Below are positions 24,570 through 32,466 of a stretch of 35,522 bases of DNA, piece by piece (within the stretch, counting starts at the first letter, position 1; each line of letters starts with the position of its first letter). Both the position numbers and the translations under genes were made by a program. Origin of the DNA: an uncultured delta proteobacterium (GTDB lineage Bacteria; Myxococcota_A; Polyangia; Polyangiales; Polyangiaceae); NCBI GenBank assembly GCA_903892415.1, contig CAITIQ010000347.1, forward strand, positions 1 through 35,522, given 5' to 3'. A model generated the notes under the pieces. It searched no databases and was not told the origin of the DNA. It worked only from the letters and a program-made list of their open reading frames with translations.

Positions 24570-26197
24570 CCGGTCCCTTCGGGGCGCATCAGCGGAAACA
24601 GAATGACGTCGCGGATCGAAGCGCTGCCCGTGAGCAGCATCGCCAGGCGGTCCACGCCCATGCCGAAGCCGGCGGCCGGAGGCATGCCGTGCTCGAGCGC
24701 GCGGATGTAGTCCTCGTCGTAGTCCATCGTTTCATCGGCGCCTTTGGCCTTCTTGTCCACCTGGGCGCGGAAGCGCTCGGCCTGGTCTTCGGGATCGTTG
24801 AGTTCACTGAAGGCGTTGCAGATCTCACGCCCATCGACGAACAGCTCGAAGCGATCGACGAGCGATCCGTCTGCGTCCTTTTTGCGCGCTAACGGCGACA
24901 CCTCGAACGGGTAGTCCACCACGAACACCGGGATCGAGTGCTTGCTGTCCGCGCTGCGGTAGTCCTTCACCAAGAACGGCTCGGCCACGTACTCATACGC
25001 AGCGAAGAGCCGCTCACCGTCGCTGTCGCACTTGAGCATGCCCTTCTTGAAGTTGCTCCAATCGAGCTCGCGACCGCGTTCCTTCGCCGTTTTTGCCCAC
25101 TCTTTGATCGGCGCGCCCTCCGCTGTGATGAGCGACGGGAGATCCGTGGGAAGGCCGGAGCGCTCGAGCGCGCTGGCCACGAGATCCTTCATCGTCACGC
25201 GGGCGAAGGAGGCGAAGGTGAAGCTGCGGGTGGCAGCCCACTCGGCATGCGCCGCCGGAAGACGTTCAGCGAGCCGCGCGTCGACGAAGCGCAAGAGCTC
25301 CTCGGTTTGGTCCATCAGCGTCTCGTAGGTAGCGTACGCCTGGTAGTACTCGAGCATGGTGAACTCGGGGTTGTGCCGCGTGGAGACGCCCTCGTTGCGA
25401 TAACAACGAGCCACTTCATAGACGCGCTCGAAGCCGCCAACGACCAAGCGCTTGAGGTAGAGTTCGGGCGCAATGCGCATGAACAGCTTCATGTCGAGAG
25501 CGTTGTGATGCGTTTGGAAGGGCTTGGCCAGCGCACCGCCGACGATCGTGCCCATGGTCGGCGTTTCCACCTCGAGGAAGCCACGCGTGTCGAGGAACTC
25601 ACGCAAGGCCGCCACGATGTACGCGCGCGCGCGGAAGGTGCTGGTGACCTCCTTGTTGGCGACCAGGTCCACGTAGCGCATGCGATAACGCTGCTCGACG
25701 TCTTTGAAGCTGGTCTTCGTCGGTAGTGGACGGTGCGACTTGGTCAGCAGACGCAGCCGCGTTGGGTCGAGCGAAAGCTCGCCCTTGTCAGTGGCAGTGG
25801 TCAGCCCCTCGGCCTCGACGAAATCCCCGAGGTCCAGGTCGTCGAGACGGCCGAACTCTGCGCCTAGCGTGCTCTCCTGACAATAGAGCTGCAGCTCGCC
25901 CGTACGATCGCGCAAGCGAACGAAGGCCCCCGCTCCGAAGGACCGCAGGAACAGAATGCGTCCCGCGACGCGGAAGGACGCGGCCTTCGCCACCACCTGC
26001 GTCTTGTCGTACTTGCCACCTTCCAAGAGCTCGCCTTGGTGGTGCTCACGCACGCTGGCCAAGCTCGAGAGCGGGAGGCTTCCGCCGGTAACGTCATTGG
26101 CGAACGGGTTCTCCCCGCGTGCCTTCACTCGCTCGGCTTTGGCCTTGCGGGCCGCGATCAATGCGGATTCGGAGCTTGCAGTCTTGTCGTTGCTCAC
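24566..26197 (-). CDS. lysS: Lysyl-tRNA synthetase, class II
   Basis: Charges tRNA-Lys with lysine. The 543-residue product has an N-terminal Lys/Arg/Ala-rich helix, an OB-fold anticodon-binding domain (about 75-165: [31 protein letters not shown]), and the class II catalytic core with motif 1 ([15 protein letters not shown]), motif 2 ([25 protein letters not shown], written here as the conserved stretch around Arg and Glu) and motif 3 ([15 protein letters not shown]). The start is GTG 26197, overlapping the prfB stop by GTGA. It is moderately longer than the E. coli enzyme (505) because of an insertion of about 30-40 residues between motifs 2 and 3. The order prfB-lysS is the same as in E. 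coli and many other bacteria, and here it extends directly into the Lol genes. Confidence 0.96.
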   Translation of the reverse strand: MSNDKTASSESALIAARKAKAERVKARGENPFANDVTGGSLPLSSLASVREHHQGELLEGGKYDKTQVVAKAASFRVAGRILFLRSFGAGAFVRLRDRTGELQLYCQESTLGAEFGRLDDLDLGDFVEAEGLTTATDKGELSLDPTRLRLLTKSHRPLPTKTSFKDVEQRYRMRYVDLVANKEVTSTFRARAYIVAALREFLDTRGFLEVETPTMGTIVGGALAKPFQTHHNALDMKLFMRIAPELYLKRLVVGGFERVYEVARCYRNEGVSTRHNPEFTMLEYYQAYATYETLMDQTEELLRFVDARLAERLPAAHAEWAATRSFTFASFARVTMKDLVASALERSGLPTDLPSLITAEGAPIKEWAKTAKERGRELDWSNFKKGMLKCDSDGERLFAAYEYVAEPFLVKDYRSADSKHSIPVFVVDYPFEVSPLARKKDADGSLVDRFELFVDGREICNAFSELNDPEDQAERFRAQVDKKAKGADETMDYDEDYIRALEHGMPPAAGFGMGVDRLAMLLTGSASIRDVILFPLMRPEGTG

Positions 26198-27331
26198 GCG
26201 TCGTCCTCCACGGTGCCACCCTTCTTCAGGGTGCCGCCCGCCGCAGCCATCAAGTAGCTCTGAATGAAGGTGTCGAGGTCGCCGTCGAGCACTGCCTCGA
26301 CGTTGCCCATTTCAGCCCCAGTGCGCACGTCTTTCACCAGCTTGTAGGGCGCCAAGACGTAGTTGCGAATTTGGCTGCCGAAGTTGATCGCAGATTTTTG
26401 TGCGTTGTAGTTCGCCACTTCATCGGCCCGCTTTTGCAGCTCCAGCTCGTACAGCTTGGCCTTCAACATACGCATGGCCATCGCTCGGTTTTGGTGTTGG
26501 CTGCGCTCGGCGCGGCAGACGATCATGATGCCGGTGGGGTGATGGCGCAAGCGAACGGCCGTTTCCACCTTGTTGACGTTCTGACCGCCTTTGCCGCCAG
26601 CGCGCATGGTGGTGATCTCGATCTCTTTGTCGGGCACGGTGATGTCGATGTCGTCGTCGACATCGGGAGTGACGTCCACCGCAGCAAACGCCGTCTGCCG
26701 CGTGTGATCGGCGTTGAACGGGCTCATGCGTACGAGCCGGTGAACTCCGACCTCGGCGCGCAGCTTGCCGTAGGCGTACTCGCCTTCGAAGGCGATCGAC
26801 ACGGCGTCGATCCCGGCCTCATCGCCCTCTTGGTAGTCGAGCACCTCGGCCTTGAGGCCCGTCTTCTCGGCGAAGCGCATGTACATGCGCATCAACATCG
26901 ACGCCCAATCTTTTGCGTCGGTACCGCCAGCACCCGGGTGGATGGTCAAGATGGCGTTGGCACGGTCAGCTGGCCCGCCGAGCATGCGCTCGAGCTCAGC
27001 CTTGCGCAGCCGCTCATCGATCGCATCAGCTTGGCGCGCAGCGTCCGCTTGCACCGACTCATCCGCCTCGGACACGCCCAGCTCGAAGTACTCCTCGAGA
27101 TCCACGAGCTCACGTCCGAGCTTCTCGGCCAGCTCCAGCTTGGCTTCCGCTTGCGCTCGCTTACGCAGCGTCTTTTGTGCGGATTCGTTGTCGTTCCAGA
27201 AGCCTGGACGCAACGTGGCTTGGTTCAGATCTTCAAGCTGCCGAGTAAGCCTCGGGACGTCAAAGATACCCCCTTAGCGCCGTGTGGCGCCTCTTGAGGT
27301 CTGCAATTCGTTCCCGCGTTTCCGAGCTCAT
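26194..27331 (-). CDS. prfB: Peptide chain release factor 2 with +1 programmed frameshift
   Basis: RF2 recognises UGA and UAA stop codons and triggers peptide release. The coding sequence starts at ATG 27331, reads 23 codons ([23 protein letters not shown]), and meets an in-frame TGA at 27260-27262. A +1 shift at CTT-TGA continues the reading as [14 protein letters not shown] into the long frame, giving about 378 residues. The protein carries the stop-codon-reading SPF tripeptide ([14 protein letters not shown]) and the catalytic GGQ loop ([12 protein letters not shown]). The frame from TTG 27213 alone would lack the first 39 residues, including the conserved LRGYLD segment. Low RF2 promotes the shift, so the gene regulates itself. 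It overlaps lysS by 4 nt. The upstream neighbour is a Ser/Thr kinase gene on the same strand, 60 nt away. Confidence 0.96.
27259..27274 (-). promoter_or_regulatory. prfB programmed frameshift site
   Basis: On the minus strand the sequence reads AGGGGGTATCTTTGAC. It holds an internal Shine-Dalgarno-like AGGGGG, a 3-nt spacer, the CTT slippery codon and TGA followed by C. It is the same as the E. coli prfB recoding signal as I remember it. Confidence 0.96.
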
Positions 27332-27391
27332 GGAGCTGGCTTTACAGGGCACAGGCGCTCACTGCAAGGAGCCGTTCGCCCGAGGCACGCT

Positions 27392-29764
27392 TCAGCGATA
27401 GGGATTCGTCAGGTTTTCACCCGACGGCTTTGCAGTGGCGGTCGCTGCAGGTTTGCTCGTAGTGGCAGTAGACGTCTCCACCGGCTTCGCGGTCTTGGAC
27501 GTGCGCGGCCCCTTGCCGGGCTTGCCGGTGCTCTCGGGCTCGGCCGTCTTGACTGGCTCGGCGGTCTCCTGCGAGCTGGGCGCAGTGCTGGAAGTGGACG
27601 AAGCAGAGGTGGTCAGCGCGGGAACGGTTGGCACCGGCTGCGCAGTTGAAGTCGGCCGCGGCTTGGGCGCCTCGGGCTCGGCCGTTTGTGCCAGCGACTT
27701 CGCGTTCGAGTCACGGTACTTCAGAAACAGTAGGCCTCCCGCGAACACGAACAAGAACGCAGCGAGCACCACGACATAGCGCCCAATCGGCCGCTTCGGC
27801 AGCGAGTGAACCAGCGTTGGATCCGAAACGTCAGAGGCCGAATAGCCGTTCGGTACGAGACCGCTCGAAGGAGTGGGGAGCGTCATCGAGCCGGGGGTGA
27901 AGCCACCCGCGGAGACCTCATTGCCGCTCGCCGAAACCAGCGTGCGTGGATGCGCGCTCGGCGTACGCGGAGCTGGGAGCCCGTCGATGATCGGTACTGC
28001 CTCTTGGATGGCGCCGGGTTTGAGGGCGCCAGGAGGCGATGAACCAACGCCGGCACCCAGCGCCGCTTTGGCGATCTGGACCTTGGCTTCCGGCACACCG
28101 GCCTGCTCAGGCGAGATCGGCATGCGCGGGGTGTGCGTGAGGCTGGCAAGGTTCGTCGACTGAACTGCGCTGGTGACAACCGGGGCCTTCTCTGGCGTGG
28201 CAAAGAGCCCACGCTGCGTCTTCACCTGCGGTTGATTGAGCGAAAGCGGCGCGTCAGTGCGCCTTGCAACCGTTACGGCATCTTCCCCGAGATCATCCTC
28301 GAGCTCACCGCCACCGAAGCCCTCCGACTCTACGCCGAGGCCCTTTTGTGTGGCCGGCGGATCTTTCTCGGCTGGCCGGCCTGCCGCAGGAACCGGCGCG
28401 CTCATGACTTGGCCGTCACGGAGCGGCGGCCCCTGACCGAGCAGGGTGGGCTGGCTGGGTTTGGGTGGCGGCGGTGGACGCGGCGGAGGGGGCACGGCGC
28501 GTTGCGACTCGGGCGGCGGGGGCAATGGAGCCGGCTTGCTCGCGGAGGAAGGCGGTGGCGGGGCCGGAGGTGGCAACGCCGCTTCCTTCTTGCTCTCGAG
28601 CGCGAAGCGCATGGTCACGTCTGCCGCGACCTCATAGCGAAGGTTGGGCACCGAATCGGCGCGCGGCACCGCGACTGGAGCCGAGCCGTCTCGCTGGGGA
28701 ACCGGGGTTCGCGGCGCGCCGGTGATGATCACCTCTTGCCCGGAATCACTTTGCGCAAGCCATGCTCGAACGCTCTCGCGTTGCGCGCCGATCTCCTGGC
28801 CGAGGATCTGTTGCACGTAGCTTGCGACCTCACGCGGCGAGGCGACGCCCACATCCGAGACCGAGAGCTTGGCTGCCTCGCGGCCCGCGGCCTCGAGCGC
28901 ATCGGCGAAATCCGCGGCGGTTTGGTAGCGTTTCTCCGGCTGACGATCGAGAGCGCGCAACACAACGGCGTCGAACGAGGCGGGAATGTCCGCGTTGACC
29001 TGGCTCGGCGGGCGAATGGCCTCGACCAAAATCCGCTGCAACGTGGCAGCCTCGTTGTCGGCCTTGAACAGGCGTTTGCCGCACAAGACCTCCCACAAGA
29101 TGATGCCCATCGCGAAAAGATCCGTGCGCCGGTCTAGCTCGTCCCCACGGGTTTGCTCGGGCGCCATGTACGCGAGCTTGCCTTTGAGCTTGCCGTGCGC
29201 GGTGGAGGTGAGCCGGCTCGAGGCACGCGCTACTCCGAAGTCGGTGATGCGCGCTGTGCCGTCCACGCCGATCAAGACGTTTTGCGGCGAACAATCGCGG
29301 TGAACCAGGCCAAGCAACTGACCGCGCTCATCCCGGAGCTCATGAGCTGCGTGCAGCCCAGCGAGCGCGTCCAACATCATGCGGAGGATCACCTGGCGAG
29401 GCGGCATTTGCCCGAGCGACATCGCCCGAGCGACGATCTTGGAGAGCGTGTCACCCTCGACGTACTCCATCACCAGGTAATAGCCAGCCTCCGACTCACC
29501 GACCTCCAGGATGGGAACCACGTTGGGGTGGTGAATAAGCGCTGCGAGCCGCGCCTCGTCGAGAAACATCTCGACGAATTCGGGCTCCCCTTGCAGATGC
29601 GGGTGCAGCCTCTTGATGGCGACGAAGCGCTGGAACCCACCGGCACCGCCTCGACGGGCCAGAAACACGGTGGCCATACCGCCGGTGGCGATCTCACCAA
29701 TCAACTCGTAGCGATCGAGCTTGCGGCGAGGATCCGAAGGGTCGAGGAGCTTTACCTTGGCCAC
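27392..29764 (-). CDS. Membrane-anchored Ser/Thr protein kinase with long Pro-rich linker
   Basis: From GTG 29764 (GGAG five nt upstream) the product has 790 residues; TTG 29779 would add five. The kinase domain spans about 18-280: Gly loop ATGGMATVF, ATP Lys51 (VAIKRL), catalytic loop HRDCSPQN (155-162), DFG 175-177 and APEQ. The usual Lys in HRDxKxxN is Ser, a variant I recall from many myxobacterial kinases that are probably still active. A linker of about 380 residues follows, rich in Pro, Ala and Ser (runs of PPPP around 395-450). It ends in one membrane helix (about 662-683) and a 107-residue Ser/Thr/Pro/Lys tail outside the membrane, without a known sensor domain. It sits between a secreted TPR gene and prfB on the same strand and may share a transcript with the housekeeping operon. 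Confidence 0.92.
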   Translation of the reverse strand: MAKVKLLDPSDPRRKLDRYELIGEIATGGMATVFLARRGGAGGFQRFVAIKRLHPHLQGEPEFVEMFLDEARLAALIHHPNVVPILEVGESEAGYYLVMEYVEGDTLSKIVARAMSLGQMPPRQVILRMMLDALAGLHAAHELRDERGQLLGLVHRDCSPQNVLIGVDGTARITDFGVARASSRLTSTAHGKLKGKLAYMAPEQTRGDELDRRTDLFAMGIILWEVLCGKRLFKADNEAATLQRILVEAIRPPSQVNADIPASFDAVVLRALDRQPEKRYQTAADFADALEAAGREAAKLSVSDVGVASPREVASYVQQILGQEIGAQRESVRAWLAQSDSGQEVIITGAPRTPVPQRDGSAPVAVPRADSVPNLRYEVAADVTMRFALESKKEAALPPPAPPPPSSASKPAPLPPPPESQRAVPPPPRPPPPPKPSQPTLLGQGPPLRDGQVMSAPVPAAGRPAEKDPPATQKGLGVESEGFGGGELEDDLGEDAVTVARRTDAPLSLNQPQVKTQRGLFATPEKAPVVTSAVQSTNLASLTHTPRMPISPEQAGVPEAKVQIAKAALGAGVGSSPPGALKPGAIQEAVPIIDGLPAPRTPSAHPRTLVSASGNEVSAGGFTPGSMTLPTPSSGLVPNGYSASDVSDPTLVHSLPKRPIGRYVVVLAAFLFVFAGGLLFLKYRDSNAKSLAQTAEPEAPKPRPTSTAQPVPTVPALTTSASSTSSTAPSSQETAEPVKTAEPESTGKPGKGPRTSKTAKPVETSTATTSKPAATATAKPSGENLTNPYR

Positions 29765-29843
29765 GAGGTCTCCACGCAAGCCTCATGGTGACCGGCCGCG
29801 GGCCCATCAGCGATTGGTTTGCGCACAGGAGTTCGACCGAAGA

Positions 29844-30965
29844 TCACAGAAAATGGCCCCCTACTTCGACCAGGACGGTGGGTGCAGAGTTAGCACCCCC
29901 ACCATTAAGCCACAATCGCGGCCAGTCGAACGTGACGTTTTCTGCAGCCGGCTCCACGGGCTTCTCGCCCCCACCCCAATCGGTCACGATCGCCAGCACC
30001 ACGCTCACGGCGGCCACCCCGGCGGTGGCGCCGATCAGGATGTTGGTGCGAAGTTCCTTGTCTTGGGCTTCTTGATACAGCGGGCAGTCTTCGCCTTTGC
30101 CAGCACAAGCCGCCTTTACGGCTTCTTCGCCAGGGTTGTTGACGGTGTCGATGCCGGACCAGATGGCCGTCCCGCCCAGGCCCGCCGTGAGCACGCTGCC
30201 GACGATGAAAAACGCCGGGTGAATTCCGCCCGAACTCGTCTCGGCAGGCGTCGGCTCCTCACCGCTGCCTGACCCCCCAGCAGGTTCACCGGCGCTTCCA
30301 CCTTCCCCTGCCCCACTAGCGTCGGAGCCCCCCTTCGCCGCGCCACCGCCGTCGCCACCGCCCGCACCGCCGGCAGCCGCGCCACCGCCGCTCGCCGGGC
30401 CGTCTTTCTTCGGCTCAAAGCGCACGTTCGACGACTTGCCCGCGACGGCTTTGATGGTCTGATCCTCGGCGGCGATACGACCGACGAAGCTTGCGCCGAG
30501 AACCACCGAGCCCGGCTCGAGGAACAGCGTCCATCGGGTGCGCGGCTCACCGTGCACGATCTTGGCGCCCGCTGCGAGCAAGCAGGGCGAAGCGCAGCTG
30601 ACGGCGACCTTGTGCAACTTGGTCCCAGCCGATTCGACGGTGGTGGTCGCGAGCTTGGACAGCTCCTCGTCGGTGGGGTGCAGCTCGAGCGCCAAGGCGG
30701 AGAGCGTTGCTGCGCGGGCTTCTTGGCCGGCGTTCAAGCGCGAACGAATGGCCAGCCGCAACGCCTGCGGACTCGGGGCGGCGGCGTCCGCGGCCTCAAA
30801 GTGCGCAGCAGCTTCCTCGAACCGCTTGTCCTCGAAGGCGCGCGCGCCAGCCGCGAAGGAATCCGAGGCCGCCTTCAACTTGGCCGGATCTCCCGCGTAG
30901 CCAACCGAGGAAAAGCAGACGGTGGTGGCGAGCAGCAAGCAACCCAGCAAGCGATGAGTTTTCAC
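29844..30965 (-). CDS. Secreted TPR membrane protein with Gly-rich linker
   Basis: From GTG 30965 the 373-residue product begins with a clear signal peptide (KTHRLLGCLLLATTVCFSSVGYA, cleaved about residue 23). It continues with TPR-like helices (AAGARAFEDKRFEEAAAHFEAAD, LRLAIRSRLNAGQEARAATL), then a beta-rich PEGA-like part (VSCASPCLLAAGAKIVHGEP, WTLFLEPGSVVLGASFVG), a Gly/Ala/Ser linker of about 70 residues, and two membrane helices with a 30-40 residue charged loop between them. The frame stays open to 31271, but the extra 102 residues lack hydrophobic pattern and overlap the divergent thioredoxin gene, so the shorter form is preferred. It lies 79 nt upstream of the Ser/Thr kinase gene on the same strand. 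The arrangement mirrors the kinase/PEGA pair near 11-13 kb, suggesting the same kind of envelope signalling partner. Confidence 0.78.
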   Translation of the reverse strand: MKTHRLLGCLLLATTVCFSSVGYAGDPAKLKAASDSFAAGARAFEDKRFEEAAAHFEAADAAAPSPQALRLAIRSRLNAGQEARAATLSALALELHPTDEELSKLATTTVESAGTKLHKVAVSCASPCLLAAGAKIVHGEPRTRWTLFLEPGSVVLGASFVGRIAAEDQTIKAVAGKSSNVRFEPKKDGPASGGGAAAGGAGGGDGGGAAKGGSDASGAGEGGSAGEPAGGSGSGEEPTPAETSSGGIHPAFFIVGSVLTAGLGGTAIWSGIDTVNNPGEEAVKAACAGKGEDCPLYQEAQDKELRTNILIGATAGVAAVSVVLAIVTDWGGGEKPVEPAAENVTFDWPRLWLNGGGANSAPTVLVEVGGHFL

Positions 30966-31077
30966 AGGGCCTCGGGCGGCTTCTTGCCTTGTGACCTTGG
31001 CGCCGTCAACGCAAGTTCGACAGGAGCGCCTCGACAATCGCTTTGCCCGCCCGACCGCTTCGCTCCATGCTCGCCCC

Positions 31078-32466
31078 GTGCGTTCAAGTTGGAGCGGAGC
31101 ATGGCTGGGATTCGGGGCGGTAACACTGGTCGCTTGTGGCGCGGTCCGGTCCGCCCCCTCGCTCGCCACGAACGGTGCCACGCCAACGAACGTGCCGGCG
31201 GACAGCCAGCCGCTCAACTTCCAGCAGGGCGACTTCGACCAGGCCCTGATCGCCGCTCGAAACAGCGGCAAGTTGTTGTTTGTCGACGCGTGGGCGCCCT
31301 GGTGTCACACCTGCCTCTCGATGCGTGAAACGGTGTGGAACCGTCGCGAACTCGGTCGGTTCGCGAGCCAGTTCGAGTTTCTCGAGCTCGACACCGACAA
31401 GCCGGAGGCGCTCTCGTTCGTTGAGCGCTACCCCTTGCGCGTTTGGCCGACCTTCCTGGTGTTCGACCCGGTCACGCGCGAGATCGTAGCCTCCTACGGC
31501 GGTTCGATGTCGCTCGCGGAAACGGCCAATTTTCTCGAGCGGGCCGTGCGCAGCAAGGCCACCCCGGAGCCCGGACACAGCGAACTCGCGCAGGCGCACC
31601 GAGAAGCGCAGTTAGGCAACCATACGAACGCAGAGGCGCTCTACCGGCGCGCCGCAGCCCTGCTCCCCGCCGGCGTCACCAAAGAAGCCGTCGCGGGCCT
31701 CTTGCAGATGCTGGTCGCACAAAAGCAGCATGATCGCTGCGTCGATGAAGGCGTGGCACTGAGCGACAGCGTTCGTGGCTCCAGCGCGAGCGTGGACGTG
31801 CTCTTGCAAATCCTCCGCTGCTCGAACGAAGCCGACACGGCGCACAAGGAGGCTGGCCAGCGCTTCGTGAGCGAGCGGCTACCACGCCTGATAGAGCAGC
31901 CCGAAGGAGGCGCCAGCGTCGATGACCGCTCCGACGCAATGGGCGCTTGGGCCGAATGGCTCGACCAACAAGGCCGAAAGGCCGAGGCCCGTGCGCTCCA
32001 GGAAAAGCGCCTGCAGCTCCTCGAGAGCACGGCGTTAGCCGCCGACACGCCTGCGCAGGCGCAAGTGCACGATTATCAACGGATGCTCACCTACCTCGCG
32101 ATCGGCCGAGGCGAAGAAGCGGTGACCATGCTCGAAGCGCGCTGCAAAGAGTTCCCCGACAACTACGAACCGCCGGCTCGCTTAGCCTTCACCTTGATCG
32201 AACTAGGCCGCTATGAATCGGCGCTTACACCGCTCGCGCGAACGCTCGAGCTTTCCTACGGCCCTCGCAAGCTGCGCTACCTGGCCCTGCAATCGAAGGC
32301 GCTCGGCAAACTTGGTCGTCACGCCGAGGCTCTCGCAAGTTTGCAAGAGGAGCTGCAAGCCTTTCGCGCGTTGCCGCTCAAGTTACAAGACGACCGCAGA
32401 CGCAAGGAACTCGAAGCGCGGCTCGAAGCGGCGCAACGAGTTCTTCAAAGCCAGCCCTCTCGTTAA
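31078..32466 (+). CDS. Lipoprotein thioredoxin-fold protein with TPR tail
   Basis: From GTG 31078 the 462-residue product begins MRSSWSGAWLGFGAVTLVAC, a good lipobox (LVAC, lipid Cys20). The thioredoxin domain (about 45-160) carries the redox motif WCHTC (Cys76, Cys79) inside FVDAWAPWCHTCLSM, and a cis-Pro in VWPTFLVF, closest in style to the DsbD C-terminal domain. The rest is helical TPR-like repeats (HREAQLGNHTNAEALYRRAAALLP, FTLIELGRYESALTPLARTLEL, SKALGKLGRHAEALASLQEEL). It probably works in the periplasm or at the outer membrane in disulfide reduction or shuffling of partner proteins held by the TPRs. A frame opening at 30991 lacks a signal at its own start. It is divergent from the secreted TPR protein and converges with the third kinase, sharing 4 nt at the 3' ends. 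Confidence 0.84.
   Translation: MRSSWSGAWLGFGAVTLVACGAVRSAPSLATNGATPTNVPADSQPLNFQQGDFDQALIAARNSGKLLFVDAWAPWCHTCLSMRETVWNRRELGRFASQFEFLELDTDKPEALSFVERYPLRVWPTFLVFDPVTREIVASYGGSMSLAETANFLERAVRSKATPEPGHSELAQAHREAQLGNHTNAEALYRRAAALLPAGVTKEAVAGLLQMLVAQKQHDRCVDEGVALSDSVRGSSASVDVLLQILRCSNEADTAHKEAGQRFVSERLPRLIEQPEGGASVDDRSDAMGAWAEWLDQQGRKAEARALQEKRLQLLESTALAADTPAQAQVHDYQRMLTYLAIGRGEEAVTMLEARCKEFPDNYEPPARLAFTLIELGRYESALTPLARTLELSYGPRKLRYLALQSKALGKLGRHAEALASLQEELQAFRALPLKLQDDRRRKELEARLEAAQRVLQSQPSR

Noticed and set aside
26119..27297. Plus-strand open frame (392 codons) opposite prfB
   Set aside because: His/Val/Leu-rich antisense shadow of a certain gene.
28133..29137. Plus-strand open frame (334 codons) opposite the second kinase
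   Set aside because: Arg/Gly-rich shadow of the kinase reading frame, without start signals or domains.
30966..31271. N-terminal extension of the secreted TPR protein up to 31271
   Set aside because: It would bury a good signal peptide and overlaps the divergent thioredoxin lipoprotein gene.
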